From assembly GCF_009931655.1 (NCBI RefSeq), contig NZ_CP047984.1:2188501-2252500 (forward strand): 64,000 nt of DNA, written 5' to 3'. The DNA is from Pontibacter russatus. Its GTDB lineage: Bacteria; Bacteroidota; Bacteroidia; Cytophagales; Hymenobacteraceae. Below, piece after piece: positions 17,632-26,671 of the stretch (position 1 is the stretch's first letter; every line of letters begins with the position of its first letter). The notes below the pieces were generated by a model, which worked only from the letters and a program-made list of their open reading frames with translations, ran no database searches and was not told where the DNA came from. The translations under genes were made by a program, and so were the position numbers.

Positions 17632-20600
17632 ATGGCAGAAGAAAAAACAAGGAGGCTCAAACAGGTTGCGACGACATTGAACATTGGTACCTCTACCATT
17701 GTGGATTACCTCTCTGCTAAAGGCTTCGACGTGGAAAACAAACCCACGACCAAGATCTCCGCAGAGCAGTTCAATATGCTGGCTAAAGAGTACGCTTCTT
17801 CTATGCAGGACAAGCAGGAGGCAGAGGAAATTAACATTGGCAAGAAGCCGCAGGGCAACCAGGTGATTGACTCTGACAGGCACCCATACCAGGAGCCGAA
17901 GAAGCAAAGCGAGCCTGAGCAGGAGATTCTGATAAAGAACAGCAGCCAGCACAAGCAGGAGGCACCGGCCGCGCCGGCGCCTAAGCCCGTGGCTGCACCG
18001 GAACAGCCCGCCGCGAAGCTACCCGGCATAAAAGTGTTGGGCAAAATTGATCTGGACGCCAAGGGCCGCCCTGTTCCGAAGCAAGCGGAGCCCGCCCCTG
18101 AACCAGCGCCGGCCCCGACGGAAGCCCCGGCTGCAGCCGCCCCCAAACCAGAGGCTGCGCCGCCTGCGCCAGAGCAGACGGCGCCGGTTGCCCCCGAGGC
18201 TCCGAAGGCCACTGCGCCTGCCCCCCAGGAACCCGTTCCTGCCAAAGCTCCCGAGGCTCCTGCCAGGCCAGAGGAACCAGCGGCCCCGGCAGCGGCTGTA
18301 ACGCCTGCCCCAGCCGCTGCGAAGCCAACGGCCGAGGCACCACAAACACCTGCACCAGCGACGGCGCCCCAGCAACCGGCCACTCCTGAGACAGACAGTA
18401 ACCAAGAAAACAAGGAAAACATAGAAACGATCTCAGGAAGAGCAGACCAGCTAAAAGGTCTGACGGTGCTTGGCAAGATAGAATTGCCGGTAGAGTCGCG
18501 CAGAAAAGGTTCCAAGCCGGTGGCGTCTTCGGACGACAAGAAGGGCAAGAAGAAAAAGCGCAAACGCATTATTGTGGGCACGGAAGGTGGCGCCACGCAA
18601 GGCCAGGGGCCAGGACAGGGGAACCAACGCCCTACCGTTCCGGCGCAGCAACGCGGCGGCGCACAGCAGCGCCCGCCAAGGCCAGGTGCCGGCGGAAGAG
18701 GTGCTCAACGCCCGGGCGCCCCAACAGGCCGGCCGGTTAAAGCGGAGGTTACCGACAAGGAAATCCAGGAGCAGATAAAGGCAACGCTGGCAAAGCTCAG
18801 CGGTGGCAAGGGCAGCGGTGGCAACCGCGCCAAGTACCGCCGCGAGAAGCGTTCGGCCATTGCCGATGCCACGGAAGAGCGCCGCATGGCCGAGCAGGCT
18901 GAGTCGAAGACACTGCGCGTTACGGAGTTCGTGTCGGCCAACGACCTGGCGTCGCTGATGGACGTGAGCGTGAACGAGATCATCAAGGTGTGTATGCAGT
19001 TGGGCATGTTCGTGTCCATCAACCAGCGCCTCGACGCCGAAGCCATCACCATCATCGCAGATGAATTCGGCTACGACGTTGACTTCATCACCTCTGAAGA
19101 CGAGCAGGCGCTCGAAGATATAACCGAGGAGAACGAGGAGGACCTGGAAGAGCGCGCGCCAATCGTAACGATCATGGGCCACGTTGACCACGGTAAGACC
19201 TCCCTGCTCGACTACATCCGGAACGCGAACGTGACAGCCGGCGAGGCCGGTGGTATTACGCAGCACATCGGCGCCTATAAAGTGAAGACCGAGAGCGGCC
19301 GCACCATCACCTTCCTCGACACACCTGGCCACGAGGCCTTCACGGCCATGCGTGCCCGCGGTGCCAAGGTAACGGACGTTGTCATTATCGTGGTGGCCGC
19401 AGACGACGCGGTGATGCCGCAGACAAAAGAGGCCATCAACCACGCGCAGGCGGCGGGATCGCCCATCATCATCGCCCTGAACAAGGTAGACAAGCCGTCT
19501 GCCAACCCAGACAAGATCCGGGAGGAACTCGCCCAGATGAACATCCTGGTGGAGGAGTGGGGCGGCAAGTACCAGTCGCAGGAGGTGTCGGCCAAATCAG
19601 GCGCCGGCATCCCGGAACTGCTGGAGAAGGTGTTGCTGGAGGCCGAACTGCTGGAACTGAAAGCCAATCCGAATCGTGCGGCAGTGGGTACGGTAATAGA
19701 AGCCTCGCTGGACAAAGGCCGGGGCTATGTGGCGACGGTGATGGTGCAGACAGGCACGATGAAAATCGGTGATGTGGTGCTGGCTGGCTCCCACTACGGC
19801 AGGGTGAAAGCCATGACCGACCACCGTGGCAAGAAGATGAAGGAGGCCGGGCCTTCCACGCCGGTGCAGTTGCTGGGTCTGGACGGTGCGCCGCAGGCCG
19901 GTGACAAGTTCCTGGTGATGGAGTCGGAGCGCGAGGCGCGTGAAATCGCCTCTAACCGCTCGCAGGTGCAGCGCGAGCAAAGCCTGCGCACCCGCAAGCA
20001 CATCACCCTGGATGAAATCGGACGCCGCCTGGCCATCGGTACATTCAAGGAGCTGAACGTGATTGTGAAAGGTGACGTGGACGGATCAGTGGAAGCCCTT
20101 TCTGACTCGCTGCTGAAGCTGTCTACGCCTGAGGTGCAGGTCAGCATCATCAACAAAGGCGTGGGCGCCATCTCTGAGTCTGATGTGTTGCTGGCCTCCG
20201 CCTCCGACGCGATTATCATCGGTTTCCAGGTGCGCCCTTCGGTGAACGCACGCAGGCTGGCGGAGCAGGAGCAAATTGACGTGCGCCTGTACTCTATCAT
20301 CTACGACGCGATCAACGAGGTGAAGGACGCCATGGAAGGCATGCTGGCCCCAACGCTGAAAGAGGAGATAACCGGAAACGCAGAGGTGCGCGACGTGTTC
20401 AAGATTACGAAAGTGGGCACCATCGCCGGCTGTATGGTAACGGATGGCAGCATCCAGCGAAACTCCAAGGTAAGGCTGGTGCGCGACGGTATTGTGGTGA
20501 TGGACGGTGAGATACTGGCGCTGAAGCGATTCAAGGATGATGTTTCTGAAGTGAGGCAAGGCTTTGAGTGCGGTATCAGCCTGAAGAACTACAATGACAT

Positions 20601-20658
20601 TCAGGAAGGCGACGTGATTGAAGCCTACACCGAGAAGGAAGTGAAGCGCACGCTGTAG
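17632..20658 (+). CDS. infB: Translation initiation factor IF-2
   Basis: A 1008-residue IF-2, the GTPase that brings fMet-tRNA to the 30S subunit. After an IF2-N-type segment ([19 protein letters not shown], about 12-30) comes a long Ala/Pro/Glu-rich linker (about 100-260), then a basic GKKKKRKR patch and a second N-terminal domain. The G domain has the P-loop GHVDHGKTS (about 515), DTPGHEAF (about 562) and NKVDK (about 616). Domains II-IV follow to residue 1008, with the [20 protein letters not shown] segment near the end. The linker makes it longer than E. coli IF-2 (890) but normal for Cytophagales. It has its own upstream promoter and a very long terminator hairpin. Confidence 0.96.
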   Translation: MAEEKTRRLKQVATTLNIGTSTIVDYLSAKGFDVENKPTTKISAEQFNMLAKEYASSMQDKQEAEEINIGKKPQGNQVIDSDRHPYQEPKKQSEPEQEILIKNSSQHKQEAPAAPAPKPVAAPEQPAAKLPGIKVLGKIDLDAKGRPVPKQAEPAPEPAPAPTEAPAAAAPKPEAAPPAPEQTAPVAPEAPKATAPAPQEPVPAKAPEAPARPEEPAAPAAAVTPAPAAAKPTAEAPQTPAPATAPQQPATPETDSNQENKENIETISGRADQLKGLTVLGKIELPVESRRKGSKPVASSDDKKGKKKKRKRIIVGTEGGATQGQGPGQGNQRPTVPAQQRGGAQQRPPRPGAGGRGAQRPGAPTGRPVKAEVTDKEIQEQIKATLAKLSGGKGSGGNRAKYRREKRSAIADATEERRMAEQAESKTLRVTEFVSANDLASLMDVSVNEIIKVCMQLGMFVSINQRLDAEAITIIADEFGYDVDFITSEDEQALEDITEENEEDLEERAPIVTIMGHVDHGKTSLLDYIRNANVTAGEAGGITQHIGAYKVKTESGRTITFLDTPGHEAFTAMRARGAKVTDVVIIVVAADDAVMPQTKEAINHAQAAGSPIIIALNKVDKPSANPDKIREELAQMNILVEEWGGKYQSQEVSAKSGAGIPELLEKVLLEAELLELKANPNRAAVGTVIEASLDKGRGYVATVMVQTGTMKIGDVVLAGSHYGRVKAMTDHRGKKMKEAGPSTPVQLLGLDGAPQAGDKFLVMESEREAREIASNRSQVQREQSLRTRKHITLDEIGRRLAIGTFKELNVIVKGDVDGSVEALSDSLLKLSTPEVQVSIINKGVGAISESDVLLASASDAIIIGFQVRPSVNARRLAEQEQIDVRLYSIIYDAINEVKDAMEGMLAPTLKEEITGNAEVRDVFKITKVGTIAGCMVTDGSIQRNSKVRLVRDGIVVMDGEILALKRFKDDVSEVRQGFECGISLKNYNDIQEGDVIEAYTEKEVKRTL

Positions 20659-20665
20659 TAGCACC

Positions 20666-20735
20666 AGCATTTATATATACACAGGACGCCCCGGCCGCTC
20701 AGGTAGCCGGGGCGTCCTGTGTATATATAAATGCT
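20666..20735 (+). terminator. 30-bp perfect hairpin after infB
   Basis: Bases 20666-20695 pair perfectly with 20706-20735 around a 10-nt loop. The stem combines a GC-rich core with a TTTATATATAC outer arm. It begins 8 nt after the infB stop codon. There is no T run after it. Confidence 0.8.
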
Positions 20736-21044
20736 GTAATTTCTGGAGGTGACTTACATATGCCTGCGGATGAAAGTTGGATCTATATATAAATCACCTC
20801 CTCCTAAAGGAGAACCGTCTATTGTCCCGTCATCCTGAAAGGATGAAAATAAAATAGCTTCTTTGCCCTCAGGTGTTGCATAGGGTAACAGCGTGCCATA
20901 TGGCAACAAGCCATATATGCTTCTCATGTGCCGCAGCAAAATGAAGGGCGAGCGTTGCGGAACCAGACAGTTATATATTAAAGCCATATATAAAGGAGCA
21001 ACAGCGAGATCATTTTTGCTTCAGCAAAGAAGGGACATAAACAC

Positions 21045-21079
21045 AAAAGAGCCTGCCACAGTATATATGGCAGGCTCTT
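21045..21079 (-). terminator. Terminator of the small basic secreted protein gene
   Basis: A 12-bp perfect stem (21047-21058 with 21068-21079), with the loop containing TATATA. On the minus strand it is followed by TTTTGTGTTT and lies about 20 nt after the stop codon at 21100. Confidence 0.75.
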
Positions 21080-21099
21080 CTATATAGAAAGCAGTGGCG

Positions 21100-21435
21100 C
21101 TACCGCTGGGCGCGGCGCAGGCGGCGCTTGTCGCGCCGGTGCTTCTTCATCATCTTCTCCTCTTTTTTCAGGATCTCTTTCATCCGCTTGCTTTGCGCAA
21201 TCTTCTTCTTGTCGAAAGCTTTGCGTCGGCCATCTTCGTAGGTGTTAAAGCGGGTGTCCAGCCCCTCGGCGCGGCGGCTCACAGCATCCACAGCGGCGGC
21301 TTTGGGCGCCGCCTTGGCAGTTCCCCAGTATTCGTCCTTGGTGGATGCGGTGCTGCTCTGGGAGTTCTGTGCGTTCGCTTCAGCGCAAAACAGCACCATT
21401 GCAAATGAGCACAGCAGCAGGGTTAGTTTCTTCAT
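21100..21435 (-). CDS. Small secreted, strongly basic protein of unknown function
   Basis: 111 residues. A signal peptide (MKKLTLLLCSFAMVLFCAEANA, cleavage about residue 22) is followed by a Ser/Thr/Ala-rich stretch and, from about residue 70, an almost uninterrupted Lys/Arg-rich helix (KKKIAQSKRMKEILKKEEKM, then HRRDKRRLRRAQR). I recognise no family. The positive tail could bind lipopolysaccharide, nucleic acid or an acidic surface polymer; that is a guess. The signal peptide, the start codon placement and a proper terminator make it a believable gene. It sits alone between infB and the DUF3078 gene. Confidence 0.7.
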   Translation of the reverse strand: MKKLTLLLCSFAMVLFCAEANAQNSQSSTASTKDEYWGTAKAAPKAAAVDAVSRRAEGLDTRFNTYEDGRRKAFDKKKIAQSKRMKEILKKEEKMMKKHRRDKRRLRRAQR

Positions 21436-21530
21436 ATAGCGTGGTTCGTTCGCGTGTCAGCGATATAACGTGGAATCTACGAAAAAATTATTGTTCTCCC
21501 CTAACACGCAGTATTGAGGCAAAAGTTCTT

Positions 21531-22481
21531 TTATTTAAAATTATATGACAGGCCGATGCCCAACGTCTGTTTTACCTGCACGCGCGGGCCTCTGCCGTCC
21601 GCTTTGCCGTCGTCGTTCCGGTCCACGCTCACCTTGATGTCATCGTCGTAAATCATGTGCGCGAAGAGGCTGGCCGCTATGTATTTGTTCACCCGGAAGT
21701 TCACAAGGTTCTCCCAGGCCACGTCCACGTTCTTTGGGTTGCGGAGGTAGTTGGTGAAGAGGTCGAGCTTAGATTGCAGCGTCACGTTCTGGACAATCTC
21801 ATTTTTATAGCGCACGTTCACGTAGCCGCCAAACTCCTTCCGGAAGTGCTCCCCTGTGCCCGGCACCGGGTTCCCCTCCACGTCCTTGCGGGCCGCCCTC
21901 ACCCCAAAGGCGCCTTGGTCGGCCAGCGCCTGGCTGCTCACCACCGTAAACTTGCCCGTGAACGGCGACAGGAACACCGACAGTTTGTTGTTTGGCTTGT
22001 AGTCCATGCCCAGGGAAGTGAGGATATGGGCCGGTGCGAAGAAATCCGACAGCAGCGTGTCGCGCGTGATGGTGTAAGTGGGGGTAAGCTGCGTTTTGAG
22101 GTTTACCTGCGCGGTATAATACCAGCGCTTGGAGGCGCGGTACCCGTATTTCAGGTTCAGCTCCAGCCTGTCGTCGCTCTTCTGCATGCGCCTGCCCTCC
22201 AGTTTCACCAGCCCGTAAGTCATATCGAGGGAGTTGTTCCAGGTGTTTTTCCCGTGCTTGTAGTTGGCGTAGCCCGTGGCAATGCCCAGCACCGAGAGCG
22301 AGTTCTGCCCGCCGGCGGCCCAGTTGGTCAGGCTCACCTGGCTGAAGTTAAGGGTGCCGGTGCCCCCGAAGTCCCATATATTGGCTGTGTCTGCCAATAC
22401 CGCCTGGGCGGCGGCGGCGAGGGGGTTTATATAGGCGAGGGTGATGCACAGGAATAAGGAGCGTCTTAAGAATACAAGCAT
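21531..22481 (-). CDS. DUF3078 domain outer-membrane protein
   Basis: A 316-residue protein from the ATG at 22481 (MLVFLRRSLFLCITLAY, a signal peptide; the in-frame extension upstream is not protein-like). The mature part opens with WDFGGTGTLNFSQVSLTNWAAGGQNSLS and contains many amphipathic strands with periodic aromatic residues (YGYRASKRWYYTAQVNLKT, DYKPNNKLSVFLSPFTGKF), ending in a typical barrel-closing strand (TLGIGLSYNF). That is the DUF3078 pattern found in Bacteroidota, an outer-membrane barrel of unknown cargo. The opening GG-x-x-x-x-N-F-x-Q-x-x-L-x-N-W is the family hallmark. It has no obvious operon partner. Confidence 0.85.
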   Translation of the reverse strand: MLVFLRRSLFLCITLAYINPLAAAAQAVLADTANIWDFGGTGTLNFSQVSLTNWAAGGQNSLSVLGIATGYANYKHGKNTWNNSLDMTYGLVKLEGRRMQKSDDRLELNLKYGYRASKRWYYTAQVNLKTQLTPTYTITRDTLLSDFFAPAHILTSLGMDYKPNNKLSVFLSPFTGKFTVVSSQALADQGAFGVRAARKDVEGNPVPGTGEHFRKEFGGYVNVRYKNEIVQNVTLQSKLDLFTNYLRNPKNVDVAWENLVNFRVNKYIAASLFAHMIYDDDIKVSVDRNDDGKADGRGPRVQVKQTLGIGLSYNFK

Positions 22482-22709
22482 TATGAAAACGTAAACATTA
22501 CAAGGGGTTCTGCTATATAATTTTAGTGGCAGCCCGGTGGCGTTGCCCTGCAAACATCCCGGGTTCCGCCGGGTCAGGCATTTGCCTCCCTCCGCTGCAG
22601 GTTGAAAAAGATTCTGCAAACATAGGTATTACGCCAGACTTTCCCAGCCCGTAAGGCCCCGCTCTTGCGGCGCGGCGCGCATTTAGCGCTTTCTAATAAA
22701 TGAAATCAC

Positions 22710-22717
22710 TATCTTTG
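22710..22717 (+). promoter_or_regulatory. Probable -7 box of the enoyl-CoA hydratase operon
   Basis: TATCTTTG at 22710-22717 fits TAnnTTTG. No good -33 TTG is seen at the right spacing. The position argues for the downstream start codon at 22757 over one at 22700, which would lie before the transcription start. Confidence 0.45.
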
Positions 22718-22756
22718 CGAAAGAAAAAATTGGTTTTAACCGGAGTTAAATCAACC

Positions 22757-23539
22757 ATGGCTACATTCAAAAACCTGCTGCTTCACCTGGAGAACGGCAT
22801 CCTTACCATCACCATCAACAGGGAAGACAAGCTGAACGCACTGAACATAGAAACCATCAGGGAGATAAGGGACGCCATGCAGCAGGTGTATGACGACGCT
22901 GCCGTGCGGGGCGTTATCATAACGGGGGCCGGTACAAAAGCCTTTGTGGCCGGGGCCGACATATCGGAGCTGACGGAACTGAGCGAGGTAACCGCCCGGA
23001 GCTTCTCGGAGCGCGGGCAGGAGACCTTCGACTTGATTGAGCAATGCAACAAGCCCGTGCTGGCCGCCGTGAACGGCTTTGCCCTGGGCGGCGGCAACGA
23101 ACTGGCCATGGCCTGCCATATGCGGATTGCCAGCACCAGCGCCCGCTTCGGGCAGCCCGAGGTAAACCTGGGGCTGATACCGGGCTACGGCGGCACGCAG
23201 CGCCTGACCCAGCTGGTGGGCAAAGGCAAAGCGATGGAGCTGCTGATGACAGGCGATATGGTGACGGCGGAAGAGGCCCTGATGCTTGGACTGGCTAATT
23301 ACGTGGTGGCGCCCGAGAAACTGCTGCCCCGCTGCGTGGAGATACTGCAGAAGATCATGAGCAAAGCCCCGCTGGCCGTCGGCCTGGTAATAGAGGGCGT
23401 GAACGCCGTGTATGACAAAGAGGAGAACGGCTACCAGACCGAGGCAAACGCCTTCGCCCGCTGCTGCGCCTCCGAGGATTTCGTGGAAGGCACCAACGCG
23501 TTTATGGAGAAGCGCAGGCCGGTGTTCAAAGGCATCTAA
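22757..23539 (+). CDS. Enoyl-CoA hydratase/isomerase (crotonase) family protein
   Basis: A 260-residue crotonase. The oxyanion-hole motifs are visible: AGADISEL (about 65) and the ALGGGNELAMACHMRIAS segment (about 105-122), followed by FGQPEVNLGLIPGYGGTQRL, in which the Glu of PEVNLG and the Glu of GGNELA are the two catalytic glutamates of true hydratases. It should hydrate 2-enoyl-CoA in fatty acid or short-chain acyl-CoA breakdown. I start at the ATG at 22757 (MATFKNLLLHLENG), after a -7 box. It heads a plus-strand run with a flippase 32 nt downstream, a pairing whose logic is not obvious. Confidence 0.9.
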   Translation: MATFKNLLLHLENGILTITINREDKLNALNIETIREIRDAMQQVYDDAAVRGVIITGAGTKAFVAGADISELTELSEVTARSFSERGQETFDLIEQCNKPVLAAVNGFALGGGNELAMACHMRIASTSARFGQPEVNLGLIPGYGGTQRLTQLVGKGKAMELLMTGDMVTAEEALMLGLANYVVAPEKLLPRCVEILQKIMSKAPLAVGLVIEGVNAVYDKEENGYQTEANAFARCCASEDFVEGTNAFMEKRRPVFKGI

Positions 23540-23571
23540 AATTTCCTCCCCCGAGTCCTCAACCACGCAAC

Positions 23572-25068
23572 ATGAGTATAGCCAAGAAACTGGTCGGGCA
23601 GACTGCCGCCTACGGATTAAGCAGCATCGTCGGCAGGGCCCTGAACTATCTGCTCGTACCCATCTACACGGCCGTTCTGGCAACAGAGGAGTTTGGCGTG
23701 ATGTCTTACCTTTACGCGGGCGTCGGCTTTTTCAACATCCTGTACACCTATGGCATGGAGACGGCTTTTTTCCGCTTCGCCAACAAGACCGGGGCCGACA
23801 GGAACAAACTCTACAACCAGGTACTCAGCCTGATTATATGCAGCAGCCTCCTTTTCACAACGGTACTTATCCTGGCATCGGGGGCCATCGCCAGCTATAT
23901 AGGCTTTCCTGAGCAGCGGGAGTATGTGGTGTGGCTGGCAGTGATTCTGGCCGTGGATGCGATTGTGGCCATTCCTTTTGCCAGGCTGCGGCTGCTGAAC
24001 AAAGCCTTGAAGTTCGCCACCGTCAAACTCGCGAACATCCTGCTGACGGTGGGGGCCAACATGTTTTTCCTGGTGCTTTGCAGGGCTATATATAATGGCG
24101 ACTACCTGCAGGAACTGCAACCGCTGGTTGCTTATATATATGATCCTGCTTTCGGCATCGGCTATATCTTCCTAATTAACCTGGTGGCCAACGCGCTGAT
24201 TATCCCCATGCTGTGGAAAGAATTCGCCAGTTTCCGGTTCGAACTGAACATGGAGTTGCTGCGCCCCATGCTGGTGTATGCCTACCCGCTGCTGTTCATG
24301 GGCCTGGCAGGCGCTGTAAACGAACTGCTCGACCGCATTCTGCTGCAGGAGTGGCTGCCGGCGGGTTTTTACCCGGGGAAAAGCAATTTTGATGCGATTG
24401 GTATATATAGCGCCTGCTACAAACTGGCTATTTTCATGACGCTGGCCATACAGGCCTTCCGCTATGCCGCCGAGCCGTTCTTCTTTTCCCAGGCCGAGGA
24501 GAAAGACTCTGCTCATTCATTCGCCCTTATCATGAAGTGGTTTGTGATTGTCTGCGCCTTTATCTTCTTATTCATATCCGCCAACTTAGAAGATTTTGCC
24601 TTCTTATTTCTGCGTGGAGAGGATTACCGCGAGGGCATCATGGTGGTGCCCGTGCTGCTGCTGGCCAATCTGTTTCTGGGGGTGTATTACAACCTGTCAG
24701 TGTGGTTTAAGCTCACGGACAAGACAAAGTTCGGCACCTACATCAGCTTTGGCGGCGCGGCCATCACCATCATTTTTAACCTCCTGCTGATTCCGGTGCT
24801 GGGGTATATGGGCTCGGCCATCGCCACGCTCGTCTGCTACTTCAGCATGGCGCTGGTGAGTTACCTGCTCGGCAACCGCCACTACCCTATCCCCTACCCG
24901 GTCAAAACCATTGTCGGCTATATACTGCTGGCGGCGGGGCTGGTGTGGCTCGCGCTCGGGGTGGAGGTTGAGAACTTCTGGCTGCGCCATCTGTACCACC
25001 TGGCCATATGCGCCGCCTTTGCCGTGGTGGTGTGGCTGCGCGAGCGGCCGCGCTTTCTTAAATTTTAA
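23572..25068 (+). CDS. Polysaccharide flippase (MOP/MviN superfamily, Wzx-like)
   Basis: A 498-residue membrane protein with about 14 hydrophobic segments spread over its full length. The opening AKKLVGQTAAYGLSSIVGRALNYLLVPIYT and ATEEFGVMSYLYAG are typical of polysaccharide transport (Wzx/PST) proteins of the MOP superfamily, which move undecaprenyl-linked sugar units across the inner membrane. Bacteroidota keep one such gene close to dut, outside polysaccharide clusters, and its substrate is not known. No glycosyltransferases are adjacent. It is followed 15 nt later by dut. Confidence 0.85.
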   Translation: MSIAKKLVGQTAAYGLSSIVGRALNYLLVPIYTAVLATEEFGVMSYLYAGVGFFNILYTYGMETAFFRFANKTGADRNKLYNQVLSLIICSSLLFTTVLILASGAIASYIGFPEQREYVVWLAVILAVDAIVAIPFARLRLLNKALKFATVKLANILLTVGANMFFLVLCRAIYNGDYLQELQPLVAYIYDPAFGIGYIFLINLVANALIIPMLWKEFASFRFELNMELLRPMLVYAYPLLFMGLAGAVNELLDRILLQEWLPAGFYPGKSNFDAIGIYSACYKLAIFMTLAIQAFRYAAEPFFFSQAEEKDSAHSFALIMKWFVIVCAFIFLFISANLEDFAFLFLRGEDYREGIMVVPVLLLANLFLGVYYNLSVWFKLTDKTKFGTYISFGGAAITIIFNLLLIPVLGYMGSAIATLVCYFSMALVSYLLGNRHYPIPYPVKTIVGYILLAAGLVWLALGVEVENFWLRHLYHLAICAAFAVVVWLRERPRFLKF

Positions 25069-25083
25069 TCCTTATATTGAAAC

Positions 25084-25536
25084 ATGATGCACAGAGAACG
25101 CCTCCCGGTTGATGTGATAAACAAATCGAAACACGCGCTGCCGTCTTACCAGACGGTCCATTCGGCGGGCATGGACCTGCGGGCAAACCTGGAGGCGCCG
25201 GTTACGTTGAAACCACTGCAGCGCGCCCTCATCCCGACGGGTTTATATATAGCCCTGCCGGAGGGGCACGAGGCGCAGATACGCCCGCGCAGCGGCCTGG
25301 CCTACAAGCACGGCATCTCCATCGTGAACAGCCCCGGCACCATCGACGCCGATTACCGGGGTGAGTTGAAGGTGCTGCTGGTCAACCTCTCGGACGAGGA
25401 ATTTGTGGTGGAGGACGGAGAGCGCATTGCCCAGATGGTGGTGGCCCGCTACGAGCGCATCGCCTGGCAGGAGGCGGAGGCGCTCACTGACACGGCGCGG
25501 GGCGCGGGCGGCTACGGCAGCACCGGCACCAAATGA
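25084..25536 (+). CDS. dut: dUTP diphosphatase
   Basis: A 150-residue trimeric dUTPase, which hydrolyses dUTP to dUMP and PPi to keep uracil out of DNA and to feed thymidylate synthesis. The five motifs are visible: AGMDLRA (motif 1, about 28), RPRSGLAYK (motif 2, about 67), [13 protein letters not shown] (motif 3, with the catalytic Asp), GERIAQMV (motif 4) and [10 protein letters not shown] (motif 5, the P-loop-like tail). The ATG pair at 25084/25087 makes the exact start ambiguous by one codon. It lies 15 nt after the flippase gene. Confidence 0.96.
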   Translation: MMHRERLPVDVINKSKHALPSYQTVHSAGMDLRANLEAPVTLKPLQRALIPTGLYIALPEGHEAQIRPRSGLAYKHGISIVNSPGTIDADYRGELKVLLVNLSDEEFVVEDGERIAQMVVARYERIAWQEAEALTDTARGAGGYGSTGTK

Positions 25537-25539
25537 CGT

Positions 25540-25620
25540 TGTTCGTGTGTCGTTTTCCGTTGCTCGTTCTTTATTTATTTCGAAAAACGAATAACGATAC
25601 ACAAAAAACGAAACAAAAAC
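25540..25620. repeat. Imperfect AT-rich palindrome between dut and the nucleotidyltransferase gene
   Basis: The left side (about 25546-25571, CGTGTGTCGTT...CTCGTT) and the right side (about 25583-25604, AACGAATAACGATACAC) are imperfect inverted copies built from CGTT/AACG units. It interrupts the otherwise tight gene run. It could be a stem in the mRNA or a degenerate repeat. Confidence 0.35.
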
Positions 25621-25659
25621 CGGGTAAATAACTCAGAACTTAAAAATAAAAAACAGCTT

Positions 25660-26667
25660 ATGAGAATCATCATACCAATGGCCGGTATGGGCAAGCGGAT
25701 GCGTCCCCACACCCTGACTGTGCCGAAACCGCTTATTCCGATTGCCGGCAAGCCCATCGTGCAGCGCCTGGTGGAGGACATCGCCAAAGTTTGCCACGAG
25801 CCCATTGAGGAGGTGGCGTTCATCATCGGGCACTTCGGCGAGAAGGTGGAGCAGAACCTGATAAAGATTGCGGAGGCCGTTGGCGCCAAAGGCAGCATCT
25901 ACTACCAGGAGGAAGCCCTGGGCACGGCCCACGCCATCCTTTGCGCGCAGGCGTCGCTGCAGGGGAAAGTGGTGGTGGCCTTTGCCGACACCCTGTTCAA
26001 GGCCGACTTCCAGCTCGACACCAACGCCGACGGCACCATCTGGGTGCAGCGCGTGGAAGACCCGCGCCCTTTCGGCGTCATCAAGCTGAACGAGCAGAAC
26101 GAGATCACCGATTTCGTGGAGAAGCCGGAGCACTTCGTGTCCGACCTGGCCATCATCGGCATCTACTATTTCCGCGACGGCGAGTACCTGCGTAGCGAGC
26201 TGCAGTACCTGCTCGACAACAACATCAAAGACAAGGGGGAGTTCCAGCTAACCAATGCGTTAGAGAACATGAAGAACAAAGGCACCACCTTTATTCCTGC
26301 CGTCATATCGGAGTGGCTCGACTGCGGAAATAAAAATGCAACCGTATATACTAATCAACGCTATTTAGAGTATATAAGGGATGAGGAAGGCCTGGTGGCC
26401 CCTTCGGCGCAGCTGGAGAACGCGGTGATTATCCCCCCTGTGTATATCGGTGAGCATGTGCGCATCACAAACTCGGTGATCGGCCCGCACGTTTCCATCG
26501 GGAACAACACAAATGTCTATAACTCAGTGGTGAGCAACTCGATCATCCAGGAAGATACTTCCCTCAAAAACGGCAACGTTGCAAACTCAATGCTCGGCAA
26601 CTTTGTTGTGTTTGAGGGGCGCCAGTCTGATCTCAGCCTCGGCGACTTCAACACGCTTACAGAGTAG
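25660..26667 (+). CDS. Sugar-phosphate nucleotidyltransferase
   Basis: A 335-residue protein. The N-terminal Rossmann-like NTP-transferase domain (1-235) has the signature PMAGMGKRMRPHTLTVPKPLIPIAGKP, the nucleotide- and phosphate-binding loop, and the metal-binding Asp in VAFADTLF. The C-terminal part (about 245-335) has hexapeptide-like repeats (VIIPPVYIGEHVRITNSVIGPHVSIG) forming a left-handed beta-helix. This is the glucose-1-phosphate thymidylyl/uridylyl-transferase type, but which sugar and nucleotide are used is not clear. It is followed after 4 nt by the TPR gene, and the pair is probably co-translated. A role in surface polysaccharide precursor supply fits the neighbouring flippase, as an inference. 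Confidence 0.88.
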   Translation: MRIIIPMAGMGKRMRPHTLTVPKPLIPIAGKPIVQRLVEDIAKVCHEPIEEVAFIIGHFGEKVEQNLIKIAEAVGAKGSIYYQEEALGTAHAILCAQASLQGKVVVAFADTLFKADFQLDTNADGTIWVQRVEDPRPFGVIKLNEQNEITDFVEKPEHFVSDLAIIGIYYFRDGEYLRSELQYLLDNNIKDKGEFQLTNALENMKNKGTTFIPAVISEWLDCGNKNATVYTNQRYLEYIRDEEGLVAPSAQLENAVIIPPVYIGEHVRITNSVIGPHVSIGNNTNVYNSVVSNSIIQEDTSLKNGNVANSMLGNFVVFEGRQSDLSLGDFNTLTE

Positions 26668-26671
26668 AACC

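Larger units (their letters stand above)
20659..21099. other. Non-coding stretch with repeat-like sequence after infB
   Basis: About 440 nt. It contains the 30-bp hairpin after infB (20666-20735), a TCATCCTGAAAGGATGA string near 20830 that resembles common Bacteroidota intergenic repeats, several TATATA strings and the terminator at 21045-21079. A 77-codon minus-strand frame (20754-20987) has no family resemblance and is not accepted as a gene. Confidence 0.6.

Noticed and set aside
20754..20987. 77-codon minus-strand frame after infB
   Set aside because: It overlaps repeat-like and palindromic sequence and its translation has no protein-like pattern.
22617..22624. Minus-strand TATGTTTG as promoter of the DUF3078 gene
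   Set aside because: The -7 box fits, but there is no -33 TTG at a usable distance and the leader would be about 130 nt. Several TAnnTTTG matches per strand are expected by chance in 64 kb.
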